Shown here: piece after piece, positions 38,439-48,032 of the stretch
Numbering within the stretch: the stretch's first letter is position 1
Layout of the letters: every line of letters starts with the position of its first letter
Assembly (NCBI RefSeq): GCF_019931755.1
Contig: NZ_CP082918.1
Span: forward strand, 4,072,001 to 4,136,000
Direction: 5' to 3'
From: Sutcliffiella horikoshii
GTDB taxonomy: Bacteria > Bacillota > Bacilli > Bacillales > Bacillaceae_I
Length of the DNA stretch: 64,000 nt
Translations under genes and position numbers: made by a program
The notes under the pieces: generated by a model
What the model was told of the DNA's origin: nothing
The model's input: the letters and a program-made list of their open reading frames with translations, nothing else
Database searches by the model: none

Positions 38439-38954
38439 CTAGTTTGTTGCTAATTGTTTCTTGAGATCATCAGTTGCTCGTTCCCACATTCCGCTGTCAT
38501 GTGACTCGAGATAGTTTTGCAAAATAGCTTTAGAACGGTCATCCATGTGCTCCACCATGATGTAGCGTTTCATAGACTTATCCATTTTATTCACATGCTC
38601 CGGCAGGGACTTGTAGCCTCGGCGGATTTCTCTGTCCACCGTCATTTCACATGCTGTCACTCCGGCGTAGTAAGGCCCCTCTTGTTTGCGGTCGATGGTT
38701 ACCCAAACAAGCCAGAAAGGTTTACCGTTCGGTACGTCCTCTTTGTTGGGAAGAAACTTGATCCCACGCTCTACTGTACTGCGGGCATGCATTGCGCCGA
38801 TGTCAACAAACGCATCCCCACCCTCAACATCTACAAATACAGGTGACACATTATCAAGGCTCAGCGCCCCGATCCCGAATCCGCCGTGCCCGTCTGTCGG
38901 GTCATTTTTTATAATATTGAAGCCAATTGGTTTCTTCTTTTTTTCCTGATCCAT
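38439..38954 (-). CDS. ywhD: YwhD family protein
   Basis: 171 residues, conserved in Bacillus next to pbpG. Recognisable stretches: GHGGFGIGALSLDNVSPVF, GDAFVDIGAMHARSTVERG and EHVNKMDKSMKRYIM. No signal or membrane segment. Function unknown. AGGGGGCTAGAAA precedes the ATG. Confidence 0.88.
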   Translation of the reverse strand: MDQEKKKKPIGFNIIKNDPTDGHGGFGIGALSLDNVSPVFVDVEGGDAFVDIGAMHARSTVERGIKFLPNKEDVPNGKPFWLVWVTIDRKQEGPYYAGVTACEMTVDREIRRGYKSLPEHVNKMDKSMKRYIMVEHMDDRSKAILQNYLESHDSGMWERATDDLKKQLATN

Positions 38955-39078
38955 TTTCTAGCCCCCTTGCTTAATTGGATAGCTGCGGCGGCAAATCCGA
39001 TCCTGCCGCTTGCGCTTTTCTTTTCATTATACAATAATTTACGGGAGAGTTAAAAACAATCAAAGGAGCGAATCGAAA

Positions 39079-39264
39079 ATGCCATATGTAACAGTGAAAA
39101 TGCTGGAAGGCCGCAGTGAAGAACAGAAAAAAGCATTGGTGGAAAAAGTGACAGCAGCTGTCAGCGAAACAACCGGTGCCCCGGAAGAAAAGATCGTCGT
39201 TTTTATTGAAGAGATGACAAAAGGTCACTATGCTGTTGGCGGCAAGCGCTTAAGCGATCAATAA
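39079..39264 (+). CDS. 4-oxalocrotonate tautomerase family protein
   Basis: 61 residues after a good AAAGGAG site. Mature Pro1 (MPYVTVKMLEGRSEEQKKAL) is the catalytic base of this family; conserved Arg in EGRSEEQ and the VFIEEM strand follow. Corresponds to B. subtilis YwhB, whose physiological substrate is unknown. The frame continues upstream, but the ribosome site fixes 39079. Confidence 0.92.
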   Translation: MPYVTVKMLEGRSEEQKKALVEKVTAAVSETTGAPEEKIVVFIEEMTKGHYAVGGKRLSDQ

Positions 39265-39272
39265 TCGTTCAG

Positions 39273-39300
39273 GGGGATTCGGACAAGCTTTCGAATCCCT
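39273..39300. terminator. Terminator between tautomerase and DUF2254 genes
   Basis: GGGATTCG and CGAATCCC with a 10-base loop, followed by TTTC. Convergent genes on both sides. Confidence 0.65.
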
Positions 39301-39302
39301 TT

Positions 39303-40586
39303 CTAGTTCAATAATTCACTTAACTTCTTCTTTTTCTCCTCCACCATTTTTACATCAAGCGGCTCGAAGTAATCCTCTTTGATGCTATCCACCAAAAAGC
39401 CCCACATATTCTTAACCTTCTCCTTAATCTCCTGATTGCTTCCCTCAGCGATAAGGATCAGACACTCCAACGTCGTGAGAACAACCGAGATATCCCGTTC
39501 TCCGTAAATCCGGATTTGGTAAAAACCTGTGTATAAGATTTCTTCAAAATTACGTTGCGGAATCGTCACTCTTTTTTCCTTATCCTCATCAAGATAGGTA
39601 ATCGCGTCTGCATCGACCTCACCAAACTCCATTAACAACCTGCTCATGTACCGAATACAGTTGTTGGCAGTATTGGGGTCGTTGATACCAGGTGATATTG
39701 CACGCAGGGCCACTTCCGCGAGTTTTTGCAAGGCAAATTCCCCGTCTTGAAGCGGCGTACGCTCCTCCCCAACCTCGATAAAGGCGGTCAGATCGACGTC
39801 TTCTGGTTTTTCTTTTTTAAAATAAACGATGGCGATCACGCTGCGTTCGGTTACAAAGTCACCGATGCGTTTATTGAAAACTATATGAAAACCGTGCTCT
39901 TTCCCCTTGGCTGCCAAGCCTTCTGTATCAATAACTTGGACGTATCCTGTCGCCTTTGGAGTGAGTTCCATTTTTTCCTGCGAAGCGGACGAAGGAATAT
40001 CCATCTTTTCAAAAATAATTTTTTCGGCTTTATAGAGGAGTTTCTTCTTTTTCACCGTAACAAGTCCCTCTTTCATGAGCCTTTCTATTAATTTGCTGAC
40101 CTGGATGGAGCGTGCGACATGGTGAATGAAAAAAACAAAATAACCCACACAGATCACTGCGAGAATGACACCCACACCTGAGGCTAACACCCGCTGCTCA
40201 TCTAGCCAATCTTTCATGAACAACAAGGACAAGACCGTATAAATAAAGGATCCGACAAACACACCCAGTACTCGCAACGTTGTCTTCTCCGTCATAAAAT
40301 CCTGAAGCGTCCGAGGAGAAAACTGGCTGGAGTAAGTGGTCAAGACGACCATGATCGTGGAAAAAGAAATGGTGGTCATCGTGAGTATGGCGGTTGCAAT
40401 CGAGCTCAAGATGGTTGTGCTCAAATCCACATTTGTGAAAAACATTTTAGGAAGATAATTCTGAACAGAATCGGCGAAAACGGTATCTACTGATATGACA
40501 ATTGCTGTAAGAATGATGCTTGCCAACGCGTACAGGCTCGGCACAAACCAAATTTCCTTTCTTGCTCGCAGTGTCCACTTTTCCAT
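39303..40586 (-). CDS. DUF2254 membrane protein
   Basis: 427 residues. Four membrane helices in the first 160 residues (WFVPSLYALASIILTAIVIS, then ILTMTTISFSTIMVVLTTYS, two more near LRVLGVFVGSFIY and GVILAVICVGYFVFF). The family motif SSQFSPRTL follows helix 2. A long cytoplasmic domain contains DTEGLAAKG and RAISPGINDPNTANNCI. Function unknown. AGAGGAGCAATATACAT precedes the ATG. Confidence 0.9.
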   Translation of the reverse strand: MEKWTLRARKEIWFVPSLYALASIILTAIVISVDTVFADSVQNYLPKMFFTNVDLSTTILSSIATAILTMTTISFSTIMVVLTTYSSQFSPRTLQDFMTEKTTLRVLGVFVGSFIYTVLSLLFMKDWLDEQRVLASGVGVILAVICVGYFVFFIHHVARSIQVSKLIERLMKEGLVTVKKKKLLYKAEKIIFEKMDIPSSASQEKMELTPKATGYVQVIDTEGLAAKGKEHGFHIVFNKRIGDFVTERSVIAIVYFKKEKPEDVDLTAFIEVGEERTPLQDGEFALQKLAEVALRAISPGINDPNTANNCIRYMSRLLMEFGEVDADAITYLDEDKEKRVTIPQRNFEEILYTGFYQIRIYGERDISVVLTTLECLILIAEGSNQEIKEKVKNMWGFLVDSIKEDYFEPLDVKMVEEKKKKLSELLN

Positions 40587-40687
40587 ATGTATATTGCTCC
40601 TCTTTTTCTCGGCTTTTTATAGGTAGCATTCCCTTTTTTGGGTGGAGGTAAGCCTGTTATCTTGTCACGAAAGGTACCATTCTAGTT

Positions 40688-40795
40688 ATTGTGTCTTTTT
40701 GAGCGGTTATTGTAACTTTTTTGAGGAGGATTGTAACTTTTCGGATGATGATTGTAACTTTTTCAGAGGTTATTGCAACTTTTTCAATTTTTCCG
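40688..40795 (+). repeat. 21-bp degenerate tandem array
   Basis: ATTGTAACTTTTT-type units begin at 40688, 40709, 40730, 40751 and 40772: five copies with an exact 21-base step. Variable bases fall in the GAGG-rich half of the unit. In the gap between the DUF2254 start and the ywgA end. Confidence 0.92.
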
Positions 40796-40800
40796 TATAG

Positions 40801-40838
40801 AAAAAGCCCAAAAGGATCCAACCATCCTCTTGGGCTTC
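40801..40838 (-). terminator. Terminator after ywgA
   Basis: Minus strand AAGCCCAAGAGGAT, GGTTG loop, ATCCTTTTGGGCTTTTTC. Confidence 0.9.
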
Positions 40839-40843
40839 TCAAT

Positions 40844-41350
40844 TTATTGTGTGATGCATTCACGAAGACTTTCAATATAGTCGTATGCCTCGTTCACTTC
40901 GTCCTCTGTGTAGCGCTGCTTGCTTTTCAGCGTAAAGACTTTTTCCTGGACCTCTTCTTTTGGCAGGTTCTCAAAAAACAGCACGGTGGAAACAAGCTCT
41001 AAAAAGCGGGAGCTCTGTTCGTTCATTTTGGTCATGCACTCGTTCAGGTGAGGCATTTCCAAGTCGTAGTGCGTCAAGAATTCCTCTCCGTTTTCCGTCA
41101 GTGTATAGCGGTATTGCGAGTAGCCACCCTTGTTCTCTTTTAACTCGCTTAAAAAGCCGAGATTGCAGAGCTCTTCCACTCTCAATGTCACTTCTTCTGA
41201 ATATGGTCCGTAAAAATGGAAATTGTACTTTTCATAAAATGGGTAGTTCAGCTTTTTAGCGATATACACCATTTTCTGCAGCTTCTTTCTCCCGATGACT
41301 TCACCTGCAGATGCAAACACCTTCATTAATTTTGCGTGATCTGTCAACAA
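40844..41350 (-). CDS. ywgA: YwgA family protein
   Basis: 168 residues. Winged-helix-like N-terminal half (KLQKMVYIAKKLNYPFYEKY, FHFYGPYSEEVTLRVEELCN, SQYRYTLTENGEEFL) and a helical C-terminal end. Family related to phage Panacea/SocA-like folds by motif FYGPYS, but its role is unknown. Initiates at TTG (41350 or 41347) after GGAGATGAAAGGG; no ATG fits. Lies 30 bases after the HD gene, so they form an operon. Confidence 0.85.
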   Translation of the reverse strand: MLTDHAKLMKVFASAGEVIGRKKLQKMVYIAKKLNYPFYEKYNFHFYGPYSEEVTLRVEELCNLGFLSELKENKGGYSQYRYTLTENGEEFLTHYDLEMPHLNECMTKMNEQSSRFLELVSTVLFFENLPKEEVQEKVFTLKSKQRYTEDEVNEAYDYIESLRECITQ

Positions 41351-41380
41351 ACCCTTTCATCTCCTAACCTTAGCCGTTGC

Positions 41381-42679
41381 CTATATTCCTAGTATCTCTC
41401 TGATTTTTTTCTTTGCCGATTTTTTAGTCGATAGATCTTCTAGCATGTCTTGTGGAAAATAAAGCTTGTGGTCGGTTCTTCTTTTGCCGGAAATGGCATC
41501 CACGATTTCAGATTCCCTTGAAAGCTCACGCACATCCCCGTTTGGCATAAGCAGGTGAATCGGAAGGCGCTCCTCTTCTTCTCCCGGACGGTAAAAGTCG
41601 TACGGCAGGTCGGACGAGGAGTCCACCACTAGATAGTATGCAGGATCGATGCCCGCTTTCTTAAAGAGACTTGTCAGTTCCATCAAGTCCATCATTTGCT
41701 TATTAGGATTAAATTCGACGTATTTAAACAAATTCCTGTTCATAAATCGTCGACATAAGTCACTTAATATCGAATCTTCTTCTTCCTGCCAGGATTGGAA
41801 ATAATACATAATCACCGCTTCATCAAGCTTTATGTAATCCTCTACTGAAATTTCTTCCTCAAAAAGAGAGTAAAAATGAACAGGATGATATTTAAATGTG
41901 TAATATTCTTGGTGTAATTGTTTCGCACGGTGCAAAATCTTTGTCAAAATGACTTCCGCACTTCGTGTTACAGGGTGAAAATAAACCTGCCAATACATTT
42001 GGTAACGGCTCATAATATAATCTTCCACCGCATGCATCCCGCTCGACTTAATGACAACCTGGTCTTCTCTCGGGCGCATGACGCGAAGAATCCGCTCCAT
42101 ATCGAAATGCCCGTAACTGACTCCGGTAAAGTATGCGTCACGTTGCAAGTAGTCCATTCTGTCAGCATCTATCTGACTAGAAATCATGCTAACCACTAAT
42201 TTATTTTTATACGTTTTCGCGATGACCTCGGCCACATCTTTCGGAAAATCCTTATGGACTTTTTTAAGGACGGCGTTCACTTCCGTGTCCCCGAGAATGA
42301 TGGCTTGGGTAAAATCTTCGTGATCTAAGTGGAACACCTTTTCAAAGGAATGCGAAAAAGGTCCGTGTCCCAGGTCATGCAGCAAGGCAGCACTCAGACA
42401 TAACAGGCGATCATCCGGATTCCAGTCCTGTCTTCCCTCAAATCCGTCATCAATGATGCGGCGGACAATCTCGTATACTCCCAATGAATGGTTAAGTCGG
42501 CTATGCTCCGCACCGTGGAACGTTAAATAAGTGGTGCCAAGCTGGCGGATCCGGCGCAAACGCTGAAATTCCCTTGTCCCGATTAAATCCCAAACAACCC
42601 TGTCGCGCACATGGACGTATCGGTGCACAGGATCCTTAAATACCTTTTCTTCACTCAGTTTTTCGGTTGCATAACTCAT
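41381..42679 (-). CDS. ywfO: HD-domain phosphohydrolase (YwfO)
   Basis: 432 residues. HD motif in AALLHDLGHGPFSHSFEK with ERTEFQRLRRIRQLG-type N-terminal block (GTREFQRLRRIRQLGTTYLT), DADRMDYLQRDAYFTGVSYG and a C-terminal extension. Related to dGTPase/SAMHD1-like triphosphohydrolases, so a dNTP substrate is plausible but not shown by sequence. GAGGTCAACGAA precedes the ATG. Confidence 0.9.
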   Translation of the reverse strand: MSYATEKLSEEKVFKDPVHRYVHVRDRVVWDLIGTREFQRLRRIRQLGTTYLTFHGAEHSRLNHSLGVYEIVRRIIDDGFEGRQDWNPDDRLLCLSAALLHDLGHGPFSHSFEKVFHLDHEDFTQAIILGDTEVNAVLKKVHKDFPKDVAEVIAKTYKNKLVVSMISSQIDADRMDYLQRDAYFTGVSYGHFDMERILRVMRPREDQVVIKSSGMHAVEDYIMSRYQMYWQVYFHPVTRSAEVILTKILHRAKQLHQEYYTFKYHPVHFYSLFEEEISVEDYIKLDEAVIMYYFQSWQEEEDSILSDLCRRFMNRNLFKYVEFNPNKQMMDLMELTSLFKKAGIDPAYYLVVDSSSDLPYDFYRPGEEEERLPIHLLMPNGDVRELSRESEIVDAISGKRRTDHKLYFPQDMLEDLSTKKSAKKKIREILGI

Positions 42680-42840
42680 TTCGTTGACCTCTTTATTTTC
42701 GGCATAATATTTATCTAACTCTATTATATCGTAAATATTTTACAAGAAAAGGATGGATTATTGGGTGATAGGATGACACCCTCTAAGGGTTTACCCTACT
42801 TCGTTTCCGCTTAGTCTTGTTTTTTCTAGAAAAGGCGAAT

Positions 42841-42877
42841 AAAAAATCACCTATGCAGGATACAGAGGCGATTTTTT
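42841..42877. terminator. Terminator after the DUF1450 gene
   Basis: AAAAAATCRCCT arms around a 13-base loop (one C-T variation), ending TTTTTT on both strands. Confidence 0.8.
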
Positions 42878-43100
42878 ATTTCTTTAGCTTTTTCTCTATT
42901 TTTTCAATTAGTTCATCTTCTGTTGGGGCGGAGACAGGACGGTTGTTTACGAATGCAAACGACTTCTTTCTTCCCGGCCCGCAATAGGATTGACAGCCCA
43001 CTTCCACACATGCGCCCTCGTCCACTTTTTTCAGTTTCGGAATGAGGGTTTTCACGTTAGTAGCGTCGCAGTCATCACAAATGCGAAACTCATTTGCCAT
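42876..43100 (-). CDS. DUF1450 family protein
   Basis: 74 residues with three Cys clusters: [29 protein letters not shown]. The [15 protein letters not shown] block is the signature of the YuzB-like DUF1450 family. Probably a small metal- or disulfide-containing protein; function unknown. AAAGGG is 12 bases before the ATG. Confidence 0.88.
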   Translation of the reverse strand: MANEFRICDDCDATNVKTLIPKLKKVDEGACVEVGCQSYCGPGRKKSFAFVNNRPVSAPTEDELIEKIEKKLKK

Positions 43101-43264
43101 GGTTCTACACAGCCCTTTCTTATTAAAAAGTGATGGGAGTCACTTTATCGTTCGTTAACTAAAAGGTATTTTACAGGGAATCCATGGACAATGCAAGTTC
43201 GTTTCCAGGAGATTTTTGGCGAAATACTGACAGATAACAATCTAGTAATTTTTTCTATGAATAT

Positions 43265-43294
43265 GTATAAATATTTTTTTCTCCGTCAAAAATA
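43265..43294 (+). promoter_or_regulatory. Sigma-F/sigma-G-like promoter of rsfA
   Basis: GTATA (43265-43269), exactly 15 bases, GTCAAAAATA (43285-43294): nine of ten matches to the sigma-F -10 consensus GGnnAnAnTR. About 40 bases before the start. B. subtilis rsfA is forespore-expressed. Confidence 0.65.
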
Positions 43295-43333
43295 TAGACA
43301 GAACGATGATTAGATAAGGGAGTTGGATTATAT

Positions 43334-44095
43334 ATGAAAGATCGTCAAGATGCTTGGTCCGAAGAAAATGATTTGTTGTTGGCAGAAACCGTTCTGCGCC
43401 ATGTCCGTGAAGGAAGCACACAGTTGAATGCATTTGAAGAGGTCGGTGACAAGCTGAACCGCACGTCCGCTGCATGTGGATTCCGCTGGAACGCAGTCGT
43501 GCGACATGACTATGAAAAGGCGCTGCAACTTGCGAAAAAGCAACGAAAGCAACGTCAGCGTGCGCTTGGGCAGCCTACGAAGAAGCTATTGTACACGCCG
43601 CCTGAGACGGTGGTGAATGAAGAGTTACCGTTTGTTTTGGAGCAGATGGAGGAAAGACCGCTTGATGCAACAGATAGCAAACAACCATTTACCGCTCCAC
43701 AGACAAGAGTGGAGAGAAGAGCTGCCGAACTGAAAACACAACCTTCTTTTGCAGGCTATGGAAGTGGCAGCATGGGAATGGGATCGTCTTTATCGATGGA
43801 GCAAGTGATAAGTTTCTTACAAACCATGAAACACTCAAACGTTCATACTAGTGCTCTACAACAAGAAAATGAGAGATTAGTAAAAGAGAATGCGGAGCTT
43901 GCGCGTGCCAACAGCGAACTTGAAAAACGCGTGCAAAAACTGCAAGACGAGCAGGTCACCGTCCAAGAAGACTACGAAACACTCATGAAAATCATGAACC
44001 GTGCCCGCAAACTCGTCCTCTTCGACGAAGAAGAACACGTCCCATCCAAATTCATGATGGACCGTAATGGCAATCTGGAGAAACTGGCGGAATAG
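43334..44095 (+). CDS. rsfA: Prespore-specific regulator RsfA
   Basis: Fine-tunes forespore gene expression. 253 residues. N-terminal Myb/SANT-like domain ([37 protein letters not shown]), a disordered Pro/Thr linker, and a C-terminal coiled coil ([20 protein letters not shown]). AAGGGAG is 11 bases before the ATG. Convergent with lipL. Confidence 0.93.
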   Translation: MKDRQDAWSEENDLLLAETVLRHVREGSTQLNAFEEVGDKLNRTSAACGFRWNAVVRHDYEKALQLAKKQRKQRQRALGQPTKKLLYTPPETVVNEELPFVLEQMEERPLDATDSKQPFTAPQTRVERRAAELKTQPSFAGYGSGSMGMGSSLSMEQVISFLQTMKHSNVHTSALQQENERLVKENAELARANSELEKRVQKLQDEQVTVQEDYETLMKIMNRARKLVLFDEEEHVPSKFMMDRNGNLEKLAE

Positions 44096-44140
44096 AGATA
44101 AAAAGATGAAGGGGTATCCCTTCACTTACTTTAAAGTGTT

Positions 44141-44201
44141 AAAGAGGGGTCTGACCCCACTTACGTTAATTCGTTAAAGTGGTGTCAGACCCCTTTTTTT
44201 A
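44141..44201. terminator. Long-form GGGGTCTGAC palindrome between rsfA and lipL (copy 7)
   Basis: AAAGAGGGGTCTGACCCCACTT / AAGTGGTGTCAGACCCCTTTTTTT with an ACGTTAATTCGT centre. Convergent genes on both sides and A/T-runs at both ends: a good bidirectional terminator. Confidence 0.88.
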
Positions 44202-45071
44202 TTTTTCTCCGAGAACTTTTTCGTTCCGTTCTACGATTCTTGCGTAGTATTGTTCGTACAAGTCCAATTCATGGCCTTGTAGTGTGTTGGCGAAGATGGT
44301 GCCGCTGATTTCCTTCAATGAGGTCAGAAGGCGCAGCATCACGTCTTGGACTGTTAGGTTCTGGCCAGTGAGCTCTGTAAGGGACGCCATCACGTTTGGG
44401 ACAATGGTCGGAAAAGCGAACTTGGTCGTTTCACCTTGAAGGGCGCGTTTGTAGAACTCTCCGATCATCTCTGCCCGCTCAGATCCACTACCATCGATGC
44501 ATAAGTAAATTTGAACAGCCACTCCTCCGCGAATACGGCGCTGAGAGATGCCTGCAAACTTCTTATCTTCTATGCTTAGGTCGTAACTGCCAGGGCAATA
44601 GGAACCGACAATTTCCTTCGCCTCCATGTTGTAAGGCATATCGCGGAACAGATGCTTTGTGAGCTCCCACATTGCATCATACCCACGATTGATATCAATT
44701 GCCTTCTCTCCTTCCGGAAAAACAAGGGAAATGTTCAGGACACCTTGGTCCAGGACGACAGCAAGTCCACCTGAGTTCCTGACGATTACCTCATAGCCTT
44801 GACTGTTCAAATAATCAATTCCTGCTTGTAAGTGCGGAAGGCGGGTATCCTGAATGCCCAATACGACCGTGTTATGGTGCACCCACGTCCGACATGCCGC
44901 TCCGCTATCTCCTTTGCCAACAGCGGTGCATAACGTGTCATCCATCGCAAATGATTGCAACGCATGAAAATTTGGCCCTAAAGAAGATTGATCTATAATA
45001 CGCCAACTCGGCTGCTTCAACAACTGCAACGCAGGCGTGTAAATGGATGTTGGTTCTGTTGGTTCTGCCAT
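44199..45071 (-). CDS. lipL: Octanoyl-[GcvH]:protein N-octanoyltransferase
   Basis: Moves octanoyl from GcvH to the E2 subunits of 2-oxoacid dehydrogenases in lipoate assembly. 290 residues of the lipoate-ligase fold. The nucleophile Cys is C159 in [32 protein letters not shown] and [18 protein letters not shown] are the family blocks. Corresponds to YwfL of B. subtilis. AAGAGGAGC precedes the ATG. Confidence 0.94.
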   Translation of the reverse strand: MAEPTEPTSIYTPALQLLKQPSWRIIDQSSLGPNFHALQSFAMDDTLCTAVGKGDSGAACRTWVHHNTVVLGIQDTRLPHLQAGIDYLNSQGYEVIVRNSGGLAVVLDQGVLNISLVFPEGEKAIDINRGYDAMWELTKHLFRDMPYNMEAKEIVGSYCPGSYDLSIEDKKFAGISQRRIRGGVAVQIYLCIDGSGSERAEMIGEFYKRALQGETTKFAFPTIVPNVMASLTELTGQNLTVQDVMLRLLTSLKEISGTIFANTLQGHELDLYEQYYARIVERNEKVLGEK

Positions 45072-45147
45072 AATTATTAATGCTCCTCTTAACTACCGTA
45101 CTTAAAGGTTCCTTAGCATTATACTACATGGTTTTAGAGAAAAAAAT

Positions 45148-45202
45148 ACCCTTTGGGGGTCAGACCCCCAAAGGGTTTTCTCTTTCAACGTCGAATACGT
45201 TA
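45148..45202. repeat. GGGGTCAGACCCC palindrome, short form with tail (copy 8)
   Basis: Perfect 29-base palindrome with ACCCTTTGGGGG arms at 45148-45176, followed by TTTTCTCTTTCAACGTCGAA. On the minus strand it ends in ATTTTTTTC and so would terminate pta. Confidence 0.9.
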
Positions 45203-45215
45203 AAGTTAGTTTTAT

Positions 45216-46190
45216 TTAGTTAGCCGCTTGGCCTGCTGTAATAAGCGCTAGTTTGTAGACGTCTTCTACGCTGCAGCCGCGGGATAGGTCGTTTACTGGT
45301 TTGTTGAGGCCTTGTAGGATTGGTCCTACTGCTTCGAAGTTTCCTAGGCGTTGGGCAATTTTGTAGCCGATGTTTCCAGCTTCTAAGCTTGGAAATACGA
45401 ATACGTTTGCGTCACCTTGGATTTTTGAGCCTGGTGCTTTCTTTTCCGCAACAGATGGTACGAATGCTGCATCAAATTGGAACTCTCCGTCCACTACAAG
45501 TTCTGGAGCACGTTCTGAAGCAATACGGGCCGCTTCTACTACTCGCTCAGTTTCAGGTGATTTTGCAGATCCTTTTGTAGAGAAGCTCAGCATTGCCACT
45601 TTCGGCTCGATTCCGAACATGTTCGCTGTTGCCGCACTTTCTACTGCGATTTCTGCAAGGTCGTTGCTGTCTGGAGAAATGTTGATCGCGCAGTCTGCGA
45701 ATACATACTTCTCGTCGTTACGAACCATGATGAAAACACCAGAAGTTTTGCGTACGCCTTCTTTTGTTTTGATGATTTGTAATGCCGGACGCACTGTGTC
45801 AGCCGTAGAATGCGCCGCTCCACTTACAAGTCCTTGCGCACGGTCCACGTGTACAAGCATGGTGCCGAAGTAGTTCGGGTTCAACAAGATTTTGCGTGCA
45901 TCCTCCTCTGTCGCTTTTCCTTTACGACGCTCCACGAAAGAAGCTACAAGCTCGTCCATGTTTTCGTATGTCTTTGGATCGTAAATTTCTACGCCGTCCA
46001 GAGTCAACTTCAACTCGGAAGCAAGTCCGTTGATCTCGTCCAAATCTCCAACCACAATCGGCTTCACCATATTTTCCGCAGCCAAACGTGCAACTGCAGT
46101 TAACACACGCTCGTCATTGCCTTCTGGAAATACAATTTTAATATCTTTTCCTGCTACTTTGTCTTTTAATGTTTGAAATAAATCGCTCAC
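45216..46190 (-). CDS. pta: Phosphate acetyltransferase
   Basis: Converts acetyl-CoA and phosphate to acetyl phosphate in overflow metabolism. 324 residues of the short Pta family. Motifs: KIVFPEGNDERVL, GTMLVHVDRAQGLVSGAAHS and LSFSTKGSAKSPETE; the C-terminal NVFVFPSLEAGNIGYKIAQR is diagnostic. GTG at 46190 is the start: AAGGAG is 8 bases ahead and the result (MSDLFQTLKDKVAGKD) aligns with B. subtilis MADLFSTVQEKVAGKD. Confidence 0.96.
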   Translation of the reverse strand: MSDLFQTLKDKVAGKDIKIVFPEGNDERVLTAVARLAAENMVKPIVVGDLDEINGLASELKLTLDGVEIYDPKTYENMDELVASFVERRKGKATEEDARKILLNPNYFGTMLVHVDRAQGLVSGAAHSTADTVRPALQIIKTKEGVRKTSGVFIMVRNDEKYVFADCAINISPDSNDLAEIAVESAATANMFGIEPKVAMLSFSTKGSAKSPETERVVEAARIASERAPELVVDGEFQFDAAFVPSVAEKKAPGSKIQGDANVFVFPSLEAGNIGYKIAQRLGNFEAVGPILQGLNKPVNDLSRGCSVEDVYKLALITAGQAAN

Positions 46191-46468
46191 AAAGGTCACT
46201 CCTTAATCCGCTTTATTTTCGCTTCTATTGTTTAGGATACTCCTTCAACATGGAAAAGCAACCGATACCTTCTATTGTTATCGCTTACAGAAAAAAGTCT
46301 TTATTTTCTAAAAAAAGCCCTCCATCTATGCCCTACTATTGTATCTGTGCTGACTTTTCCTATTCATGAAGCTTTCACAATTTCGGAGTTTTACTTACAG
46401 GAAGTCATGGCAAAACTGTGATATAGTTAGGAAGGATACATACTCAATCTTTTTAAGGAGTGATTGTA

Positions 46469-47212
46469 ATGAGTGAAGCAGCTCAAACATTGGACGGCTG
46501 GTATTGCCTCCATGATTTTCGTACGGTAGATTGGGCCCTTTGGAAGACGCTTTCTAGTGAAGAACGCCAAACGGCTATCAATGAATTCTTGGGCCTTGTA
46601 GAGAAATGGAACACGGTTCAGTTAGAAAAGAACGGAAGTCACGCGTTGTACTCGATCGTGGGTCAAAAAGCAGACTTCATGATGATGCTCCTTCGTCCGA
46701 CGTTGGAGGAATTGAATGAAATCGAGAACGAATTTAATAAAACAACTTTGGCTCAATACACAATCCCTGTGCACTCTTATGTGTCGATTGTAGAGCTCAG
46801 CAACTACTTACCTGAAGGCGAGGATCCGTATCAGAACCCGCAAATCCTTGCTAGACTATACCCTGAATTGCCAAAAGCAAAGCATGTCTGCTTCTACCCA
46901 ATGGACAAGCGCCGCAACGGGGAAGACAACTGGTACATGCTGCCGATGGAAGACCGTCGCCGCATGATGCGCAGCCACGGCATGATTGGCCGCCAATATG
47001 CAGGAAAAGTGAAGCAGGTTATCACTGGTTCTGTCGGTTTTGACGACTACGAGTGGGGCGTAACATTGTTTGCTGACGAAGCACTTCAGTTCAAGAAGCT
47101 TGTATATGAAATGCGCTTTGACGAAGTTAGTGCACGTTTCGGTGAGTTTGGTGCGTTCTATGTAGGAAACCTGTTAGAAGAAGATCGCGTTTATTCCTTC
47201 TTGCACGTGTAA
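46469..47212 (+). CDS. hemQ: Coproheme decarboxylase HemQ
   Basis: Last step of the coproporphyrin-dependent heme pathway of Gram-positives: oxidative decarboxylation of coproheme to heme b. 247 residues of the chlorite-dismutase fold. The proximal His is in [19 protein letters not shown] (His170), and [19 protein letters not shown] lines the heme pocket. Start ATG after AAGGAGTGATTGTA. Corresponds to YwfI, next to pta as in B. subtilis. Confidence 0.95.
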   Translation: MSEAAQTLDGWYCLHDFRTVDWALWKTLSSEERQTAINEFLGLVEKWNTVQLEKNGSHALYSIVGQKADFMMMLLRPTLEELNEIENEFNKTTLAQYTIPVHSYVSIVELSNYLPEGEDPYQNPQILARLYPELPKAKHVCFYPMDKRRNGEDNWYMLPMEDRRRMMRSHGMIGRQYAGKVKQVITGSVGFDDYEWGVTLFADEALQFKKLVYEMRFDEVSARFGEFGAFYVGNLLEEDRVYSFLHV

Positions 47213-47232
47213 AAATAAAGAATGGTTGTCGA

Positions 47233-47280
47233 CGTCAAGTCACCCTGCTGGATTTCTAGTATGGTGGCTTGGCGTTTTTT
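47233..47280 (+). terminator. Terminator after hemQ
   Basis: CGTCAAGTCACC pairs with GGTGGCTTGGCG (two G-U pairs), 20-base loop, TTTTTT. Confidence 0.75.
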
Positions 47281-47325
47281 ATTGTCATAGGTAATTGGCT
47301 TTCAACTACTCCCCTTCCACCCCTG

Positions 47326-47354
47326 TCATATTCCTTCTCCAATTTTCATACAAT
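47326..47354 (+). promoter_or_regulatory. Sigma-E promoter of gerQ
   Basis: TCATATT (47326-47332), exactly 14 bases, CATACAAT (47347-47354): full match to KMATATT-N14-CATACAnT of the mother-cell sigma factor. Leader of about 130 bases to gerQ. Confidence 0.75.
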
Positions 47355-47493
47355 CAAGTAGTGCGACTTAATCATTTTAATCATTTGAACTTTAGCACCC
47401 CTTTTCAGCCCAAGCAATGTGGGTTTGAGGCATGGAAACGGGAGTTATTTCTCACAACGAAGCAGATAAAAGTTTTTGAGGAGGGAATGACAG

Positions 47494-48009
47494 ATGAATC
47501 AACAGTTTTCTCAGGCAGCAGGTGCCCCTTATTCTGCGGGGTACGGAGCAGATCCTTACTCATCCTATTACAGAAACTATGGGCAGCAGTGGTATGGCGG
47601 CGGTGGAGGTATTCCGATGCAGCAAATGCAACAGATGCAGCAACAACAACCTCAACAGCAGCAAGTTGCAGGGCAGCAAACAGGAATACCGTCTTATCCT
47701 GGTCAAGATGTTCCAGGCATGCTTCCGCTAGAGCAATCCTATATTGAAAATATTCTTCGCTTAAATCGCGGCAAGCTGGCAACTGTGTACATGACATTCG
47801 AGAACAACCGGGAATGGAATGCCAAAATATTTAAAGGGATCATCGAAGCAGCAGGGCGCGATCACATCATCCTAAGCGACCCGCAAACCGGCAAACGCTA
47901 TCTGCTCCTGATGGTCTACCTGGACTACATCACATTCGACGAAGAACTCGACTACGAATACCCATTCAACAGCGGCGGCCAAGGCCTAACCCAATACCAA
48001 CCAAGATAA
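47494..48009 (+). CDS. gerQ: Spore coat protein GerQ
   Basis: Coat protein needed for localisation of the cortex hydrolase CwlJ. 171 residues: a Gln/Gly/Tyr-rich N-terminal half (QQMQQMQQQQPQQQQ) and a conserved C-terminal half (SYIENILRLNRGKLATVYM, EAAGRDHIILSDPQTGKRYL). In B. subtilis lysines at the very N-terminus are cross-linked by transglutaminase; here no lysine occurs before residue 94. GAGGAGGGA precedes the ATG. Confidence 0.94.
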   Translation: MNQQFSQAAGAPYSAGYGADPYSSYYRNYGQQWYGGGGGIPMQQMQQMQQQQPQQQQVAGQQTGIPSYPGQDVPGMLPLEQSYIENILRLNRGKLATVYMTFENNREWNAKIFKGIIEAAGRDHIILSDPQTGKRYLLLMVYLDYITFDEELDYEYPFNSGGQGLTQYQPR

Positions 48010-48032
48010 AAAAGTTAATAACAAGCCTAAAA

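Noticed and set aside
47295..47747. 150-residue frame overlapping the gerQ start
   Set aside because: Its second half is an out-of-frame reading of gerQ and its first half spans the sigma-E promoter.
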